Positions 41,654 through 45,525 of a DNA stretch of 45,525 nt are shown piece by piece. Under the pieces are notes generated by a model that was not told the DNA's origin, did no database searches, and saw nothing but the letters and a program-made list of their open reading frames with translations. The first letter of the stretch is position 1, and each line of letters opens with the position of its first letter. The position numbers and the translations under genes were made by a program. Source of the stretch: GCA-002701945 sp964442015 (GTDB lineage: Bacteria > Fidelibacterota > Marinisomatia > Marinisomatales > TCS55); NCBI GenBank assembly GCA_964442015.1, contig CAYTYA010000006.1, positions 1 to 45,525 of the forward strand. The letters are read 5' to 3'.

Positions 41654-42793
41654 TTGAAAATCGTACAAATTTTTTTATTCATAGCTTTATTTATTGTACT
41701 TCCACTTGTAGCAGATGATTCAGATTGGGATGATTCTATTCATAATACAGAAAAAGTTTCATTTCAAGTACAGACATATATAGACGGCTTTGATATTCCA
41801 TGGGGAATGGCATTCATGCCTGATAAAAGAATGCTGGTAACTGATCGTATAGGTGATATCTGGATTGTTGCAAAAGATGGAACTGATAAGGTGAAAGTAA
41901 TTGGTGAGGTTCCTATCGTTCGATCAAAGGGACAGGGTGGCATGTTAGATGTTGAGATTCATCCTGATTTTATTAATAATTCTTTTATATACTTAACATA
42001 TAGCGATATTTCAGATAATAAATTTCATACATCCTTAATCCGTGCTAAGCTTATAAATAATCAATTGGTTGATTCTGAAGTAATCTTTAGGCCTAAGGAA
42101 CAATTTTTTACTAAAAAAACGATTCACTATGGTTCTAGAATTGTATTCGACGATAATGGATTTATTTATTTTTCCATAGGCGATAGAGGTGATAGAGATT
42201 TAGCGCAGAATCTAGATATGCCCAATGGTAAAATGTATCGGATTTATGATGATGGAACTATACCAATAGATAATCCATTTTATTATACAAAAGGAGCAAT
42301 TAAATCTATATGGTCTTATGGCCATAGAAATGCTCAAGGTTTGGCTATACATCCACTTACGAGACAAATATGGGAGGCAGAACACGGTCCTCGTGGAGGT
42401 GATGAAGTAAATATTATCTTAAAAGGACATAATTATGGATGGCCAGTTATTACTTATGGAAAAAACTATTCTGGTACAATAATATCGAGGTTTACTCATA
42501 AAGAAGGAATGGATCAACCGATTTTTCATTGGACACCTTCCATTGCTGTCTGTGGGATAGTATTTTATGATGGAGATCAATTCCCAGAATGGAAAAATAA
42601 TCTTTTAGCAACATCTCTAAAATTTGAACGGTTGCACCGAATTGAGTTGGATGGGTTAAATATGGTAAAAGATGAAATTATATTTGAAGCAGGGAGTAGA
42701 GTTCGCGATGTAGAAATTGGTCCCAATGGTATGATTTATGTGGCTTTAGAAGACCCTGGTCGTATAGTGAAGATATCTCGTTATAGTAAATGA
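41654..42793 (+). CDS. PQQ-dependent aldose sugar dehydrogenase family protein, secreted
   Basis: Soluble glucose/aldose dehydrogenase (GSDH, YliI/Asd-like) six-bladed propeller, 379 aa with an N-terminal signal peptide (about 1-20), so periplasmic. Family motifs are FDIPWGMAFMPD, GQGGMLDVEIHPDF, IHYGSRIVFDDNG with likely catalytic H158, and YGHRNAQGLAIHP (G223-N226). HGPRGGDEVNII and GHNYGWPVITYG match the cofactor-binding face. It would oxidise aldoses with PQQ and Ca2+. No PQQ synthesis genes are in the window, so PQQ may be made elsewhere or taken up. The start is TTG. It overlaps the next gene by four bases. Confidence 0.88.
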   Translation: MKIVQIFLFIALFIVLPLVADDSDWDDSIHNTEKVSFQVQTYIDGFDIPWGMAFMPDKRMLVTDRIGDIWIVAKDGTDKVKVIGEVPIVRSKGQGGMLDVEIHPDFINNSFIYLTYSDISDNKFHTSLIRAKLINNQLVDSEVIFRPKEQFFTKKTIHYGSRIVFDDNGFIYFSIGDRGDRDLAQNLDMPNGKMYRIYDDGTIPIDNPFYYTKGAIKSIWSYGHRNAQGLAIHPLTRQIWEAEHGPRGGDEVNIILKGHNYGWPVITYGKNYSGTIISRFTHKEGMDQPIFHWTPSIAVCGIVFYDGDQFPEWKNNLLATSLKFERLHRIELDGLNMVKDEIIFEAGSRVRDVEIGPNGMIYVALEDPGRIVKISRYSK

Positions 42794-43011
42794 AAATTAA
42801 TTATATAGTTAATATTATATATAAAGCTCTGTGGTTTGTATTGTTTTTCCTAATCATCACTTTTGACCGATCAAACAAGTATAGCATATATATTACATTG
42901 GGTCTCTTAGTTCTATTAACTATAATCGCAGTTATAAGGGCGATTAATTTGCGTAATGAGTGGAGGCCGATTGCTGAGGAATATTTTGTTAATAATATAG
43001 ATGAAAAATGA
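42790..43011 (+). CDS. Small two-helix membrane protein, unknown function
   Basis: The product is 73 aa with two hydrophobic helices (about 10-25 and 32-50), then a charged tail with NEWRPIAEEYF. I do not recognise a family. It overlaps the upstream dehydrogenase by four bases (ATGA) and the downstream HD gene by four bases (ATGA). That tight coupling is the best evidence that it is real. Confidence 0.7.
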   Translation: MKINYIVNIIYKALWFVLFFLIITFDRSNKYSIYITLGLLVLLTIIAVIRAINLRNEWRPIAEEYFVNNIDEK

Positions 43012-43526
43012 ACCTGATTCTGAAAGCGACTGAATTTTCTGCGTTAAAGCACCAAAATCAAAAAAGAAAAGATGGAAAGACGCCATATGTTATTCATCCT
43101 ATTTCAGTTGCGATGATATTATCAGAGATTGGTGGTGTAGATGATGAGGAAATATTATCAGCTGCTTTATTACATGATACGATTGAAGATACTGAAACAA
43201 CAGCAGGTGAAATAACTCGAGAATTTGGTTCAAAAATCAGGAGCATTGTCGAGGAACTTACAGATAATAGAGAATTATCATACTCTGAAAGAAAACAATT
43301 TCAAATTGATCATGCACCTAATCTATCGAAGGAAGCTACTTTAGTAAAAATTGCAGATAAAATATCAAATGTGACCGATCTAATAAATGAAAAGCCTACG
43401 GATTGGGATGATTCTCGATGTAAAGAATATATTGATTGGGCTGAAGCTGTAATTAATCGTTGTCAAAAGGTCAATATGAAGTTGGAGGAGTATTTTTACA
43501 ATCTTGTAAATTCTTATCATCAATAA
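43008..43526 (+). CDS. HD-domain small alarmone hydrolase (MESH1/SpoT-HD-like)
   Basis: The product is 172 aa, an HD hydrolase without synthetase or regulatory domains, like MESH1-type small alarmone hydrolases that remove the 3' pyrophosphate of (p)ppGpp. Visible motifs are KRKDGKTPYVIHP with H30, LLHDTIEDT with H56, D57, E60 and D61, and VKIADKISNV with D117, the expected metal and catalytic set. It overlaps the small membrane gene by four bases and the next gene by one. Activity on (p)ppGpp or another nucleotide such as NADPH is inferred from the family. Confidence 0.85.
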   Translation: MNLILKATEFSALKHQNQKRKDGKTPYVIHPISVAMILSEIGGVDDEEILSAALLHDTIEDTETTAGEITREFGSKIRSIVEELTDNRELSYSERKQFQIDHAPNLSKEATLVKIADKISNVTDLINEKPTDWDDSRCKEYIDWAEAVINRCQKVNMKLEEYFYNLVNSYHQ

Positions 43527-44329
43527 TGAAATTATTTTATCTAATAGCTGCTTTTCACATAGCATTTCTTTATGCTCAATCAAAATTGGATAGCTTAAAT
43601 CGTTTGATAAACGAATATGAAGACAAGATTACAATAAATACAGTAGAGTTAGATAGCCTTCAAAAAACATTATCTAACCTTCAAGCAAAATATGCAGAAG
43701 AACGATTTCTGCTCATGGAGAAATCACTAGTAAAACGTATTAATAGAGCTGCATTTGCTGGTATGTGGATTGATGAACCATTAAAAGGAAAAAGAAAAGA
43801 GATTCCACAGGGTGCAGAGATTTTATTGTATCCGTATTATATGCGTGATTTCATTCGAATATCGTACAATGATACGATTGGATATATGAGTTCAGCTTTC
43901 TACGATCAAGTTGGCTTGCCTCCGTATTTCCAAGAAGCAAGAAAACATGCAATTATAAGGGAAAAAACCAAATTAAATCTTGAAAATGAAAATGATCGAT
44001 TTAAAAGAAGAGAAAAAGAGATCATTCATGAATCAACATATCTAGCAAAAAGCATCGAAGACTATACTTATGCTCAGAAGAAAAAAGAGTATCGTAAACG
44101 AATTTTATTTGATAAATGGGGTGAGGAGCTTGGGCATAAGATACATAATGGTATTATTGAAATTGGTTTTACAGATATGATGGTAGAAGAAGCTCTTGGT
44201 CAGCCTGACACAATTAATCAAACTGAATACTCCTTTTTCATAAGAGAGCAGTGGGTTTATAATAAAGGAAAATACCAGTATATATATTTGGAAGATGGAG
44301 TCGTAATATCAATACAGACCAAAGGATAA
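43526..44329 (+). CDS. Secreted coiled-coil protein with SH3-like and BamE-like parts
   Basis: I take ATG 43526 (267 aa), which overlaps the HD gene stop by one base and starts directly with a signal peptide (MKLFYLIAAFHIAFLYAQ). Next come a coiled coil with SLQKTLSNLQ heptads (about 20-65), an SH3-like stretch with IPQGAEILLYPYYMRDFI and TIGYMSSAFYD (about 90-127), and a second charged helical segment (130-205). A C-terminal module follows whose FTDMMVEEALGQPD, EQWVY and YIYLEDGVV pattern recalls SmpA/OmlA (BamE) domains. An envelope role is inferred; no named family is recognised for the whole protein. Confidence 0.7.
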   Translation: MKLFYLIAAFHIAFLYAQSKLDSLNRLINEYEDKITINTVELDSLQKTLSNLQAKYAEERFLLMEKSLVKRINRAAFAGMWIDEPLKGKRKEIPQGAEILLYPYYMRDFIRISYNDTIGYMSSAFYDQVGLPPYFQEARKHAIIREKTKLNLENENDRFKRREKEIIHESTYLAKSIEDYTYAQKKKEYRKRILFDKWGEELGHKIHNGIIEIGFTDMMVEEALGQPDTINQTEYSFFIREQWVYNKGKYQYIYLEDGVVISIQTKG

Positions 44330-44334
44330 CTAGC

Positions 44335-44994
44335 TTGAAATATTTAAATATTATTTTGTTCACTATTCTACTTACTTGTGTAAGTATATATGCGCAAGAA
44401 CAAGATTCAATAATAACGGATGTTGACGGTTCATCTGTTATTGATCCCGATGTAGAACAGAAAAAGGACAAGAAGAATGAAAAAGCATCAAATTCCGAAG
44501 AGAGTGAAAAAAGTGATATTCCTTTAGAATATGTAATTCCAACTTATGATAAATTTAGTGGATTTACAGTTGGTTGGTCTATTAATCAACCAGTCTATGC
44601 AGGCCACCGATTCGAACTTGAAAAATATAAGCCAATATTTGGTATAATGGTTTCTTCCCCGATTACATTTTCTTTTAGCAGATTTACTATTGGACTTGGA
44701 TTGGGGATTGAATCTGGTAATGAAAAATCAACTATTTATGGTACAGTTAATATGAGGTTATTTGGTAAGTTTTCTTTAATTGGCGGTATTGGAGCAATGA
44801 ATGATGATGGTGTACATTTCGGTGCAGGATATGAAATAGATGTACCAAATGTTCCTATTTTGATTAAACCATTTGTAAGAGCAAATGGAAGTTTTGGGAA
44901 AAAGAATAAAGAAGCGCCTGAAAGTATCTTTTTTAATACGTTACCTTTTTTAGGTTGGGTACAGGCTGGCGTTGTAGTTGGGTATAAACTTTAA
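44335..44994 (+). CDS. Outer-membrane beta-barrel-like protein
   Basis: The product is 219 aa from a TTG start. A signal peptide (about 1-20, ending IYAQ) is followed by a Lys/Glu/Ser-rich linker (about 40-62). A region of alternating hydrophobic strands and glycines then runs to the C terminus, including FTIGLGLGIE, FSLIGGIGAMNDDGVHFGAG and VQAGVVVGYKL. The alternation and aliphatic/aromatic terminal strand suggest a small outer-membrane barrel. No family is assigned. It lies five bases after the coiled-coil gene, so it is probably coexpressed with it. Confidence 0.6.
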   Translation: MKYLNIILFTILLTCVSIYAQEQDSIITDVDGSSVIDPDVEQKKDKKNEKASNSEESEKSDIPLEYVIPTYDKFSGFTVGWSINQPVYAGHRFELEKYKPIFGIMVSSPITFSFSRFTIGLGLGIESGNEKSTIYGTVNMRLFGKFSLIGGIGAMNDDGVHFGAGYEIDVPNVPILIKPFVRANGSFGKKNKEAPESIFFNTLPFLGWVQAGVVVGYKL

Positions 44995-45024
44995 AAATAT
45001 TTAGATGTTATTAAGGAGAAGAGG

Positions 45025-45375
45025 ATGAATAGTTGTCCGAATATTGCGCAGAAAGAAGTCCGTAAGCGTTTAATGATAGGATATGTGAGCCTATTTGTAA
45101 CCATAATCGCGATTATATATACCGTATTCTTTGATCAGAATCAATTGCGTTTTCTTGTTTTTTTCCCAACTATAGTTGCAACTGTGACTTTTTTTGAAGT
45201 ATTGGATAGAACCTGTATTTTATATGCATATTTGGGAATAAAGAATATGGGAGATAAATATCAAAAAGAAAGAGAAGATGATTCTTTAAAAGTTCAACGA
45301 ATGCAATCATTGAAAATTGTCATTAAAGCTTTGGTAGCAGCTTTTTTAATAACTGGTGTTGTATATTTAGTTTGA
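45025..45375 (+). CDS. Three-helix membrane protein of unknown function
   Basis: The product is 116 aa. A short N-terminal segment with a cysteine (NSCPNIAQKEVRKRL) precedes helices at about 17-36, 42-58 and 96-115. The middle part FFEVLDRTCILYAYLGIKNM holds a second cysteine. AAGGAG lies ten bases before the ATG. I do not recognise a named family; two spaced cysteines flanking a helical hairpin is the most distinctive feature. Confidence 0.65.
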   Translation: MNSCPNIAQKEVRKRLMIGYVSLFVTIIAIIYTVFFDQNQLRFLVFFPTIVATVTFFEVLDRTCILYAYLGIKNMGDKYQKEREDDSLKVQRMQSLKIVIKALVAAFLITGVVYLV

Positions 45376-45464
45376 TCAAAAAATTTATAATAAAGATATT
45401 CGTTGTTTTAAGTCTGAGTTTCTTGATTTATTACTACGTAGTAATCTGGTCAACTCATTTGTAA
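45372..45464 (+). CDS. Possible 30-residue membrane peptide
   Basis: A TTG overlapping the preceding stop (TTGA) opens a 30-codon frame with a Lys-rich start (MIKKFIIKIF) and one hydrophobic helix, ending VVIWSTHL. The four-base overlap resembles other coupled starts in this region. It is short and has no independent ribosome binding site, so it could be chance. Confidence 0.35.
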   Translation: MIKKFIIKIFVVLSLSFLIYYYVVIWSTHL

Positions 45465-45472
45465 AAGAATTG

Positions 45473-45525
45473 TAGCGGAGGAGGGACTCGAACCCCCGAC
45501 ACGTGGATTATGATTCCACTGCTCT
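45473..45525 (-). tRNA. tRNA with anticodon CAT (elongator Met or Ile2), 5' part cut by the window edge
   Basis: Read on the minus strand: the end of the D arm, then anticodon stem GTGGA/TCCAC with loop ATCATAA (anticodon CAT). A five-base variable loop GTGTC, T stem GGGGG/CCCTC around TTCGAGT, and 3' acceptor CTCCGCT with discriminator A follow. CCA is not encoded. The missing 5' acceptor and D arm prevent telling elongator Met from lysidine-modified Ile. Confidence 0.85.

Noticed and set aside
43460..43525. Longer N terminus for the coiled-coil envelope protein
   Set aside because: The extra 22 residues overlap the HD-hydrolase gene and would bury the signal peptide; ATG 43526 is coupled to the HD stop.
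1..45525. CRISPR array, insertion sequence, prophage or riboswitch
   Set aside because: No short regularly spaced repeats, transposase or integrase motifs, or recognisable riboswitch leader were seen on either strand; the only long repeat is the 4.3 kb block.

Overview
The window looks like bacterial chromosome from an AT-rich (low G+C) Gram-negative-type organism. It holds a nearly complete translation/transcription super-operon followed by a short accessory region with secreted, outer-membrane-like and inner-membrane proteins. The gene set and protein styles would fit a streamlined FCB-like lineage such as Candidatus Marinimicrobia, but that placement is a low-confidence inference.

Region 1 (1-4300) is the 3' end of rpoC, then rpsL, rpsG, fusA and tuf. 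It is repeated base for base at 15440-19739 (offset 15439). Region 2 (4296-15480) is rpmG, tRNA-Trp, secE, nusG, rplK, rplA, rplJ, rplL, rpoB and rpoC. Region 3 (15553-19733) is the second rpsL-rpsG-fusA-tuf. Region 4 (19735-33882) is the joined S10, spc and alpha operons, rpsJ to rplQ. These include secY, map, infA and rpoA but not adk. The order tuf-rpmG-trnW-secE...rpoC-rpsL-rpsG-fusA-tuf-rpsJ is what a genome with two identical tuf genes around this block would show. The extra rpoC'-rpsL-rpsG-fusA at the left therefore reflects either a tuf x tuf tandem duplication or an assembler walking twice round a tuf loop.

Region 5 (33887-38750) follows the ribosomal genes. A strong terminator hairpin lies inside the signal-peptide codons of a GHL10-type glycoside-hydrolase-like protein, which is followed by hutU and hutI (histidine degradation), a secreted protein of unknown function and a small DUF350-like membrane protein. 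A long bidirectional hairpin closes this unit. Region 6 (38740-40224, minus strand) is a two-domain membrane protein joining a dolichol/phytol-kinase-like half to a DUF92 (phytyl-phosphate-kinase-like) half.

Region 7 (40364-45464) is a tightly packed plus-strand run: PPK2 polyphosphate kinase, SixA-like phosphatase, PQQ-type sugar dehydrogenase, a two-helix membrane protein, a MESH1-like alarmone hydrolase, a coiled-coil/SH3-like/BamE-like envelope protein, a beta-barrel-like protein, a three-helix membrane protein and a 30-residue membrane peptide. It ends against a minus-strand tRNA with anticodon CAT that is cut by the window edge.

No stretch longer than 300 bases lacks a gene. The largest gap is the 139-base divergent region at 40225-40363. 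I saw no CRISPR array, transposase, integrase or rRNA.
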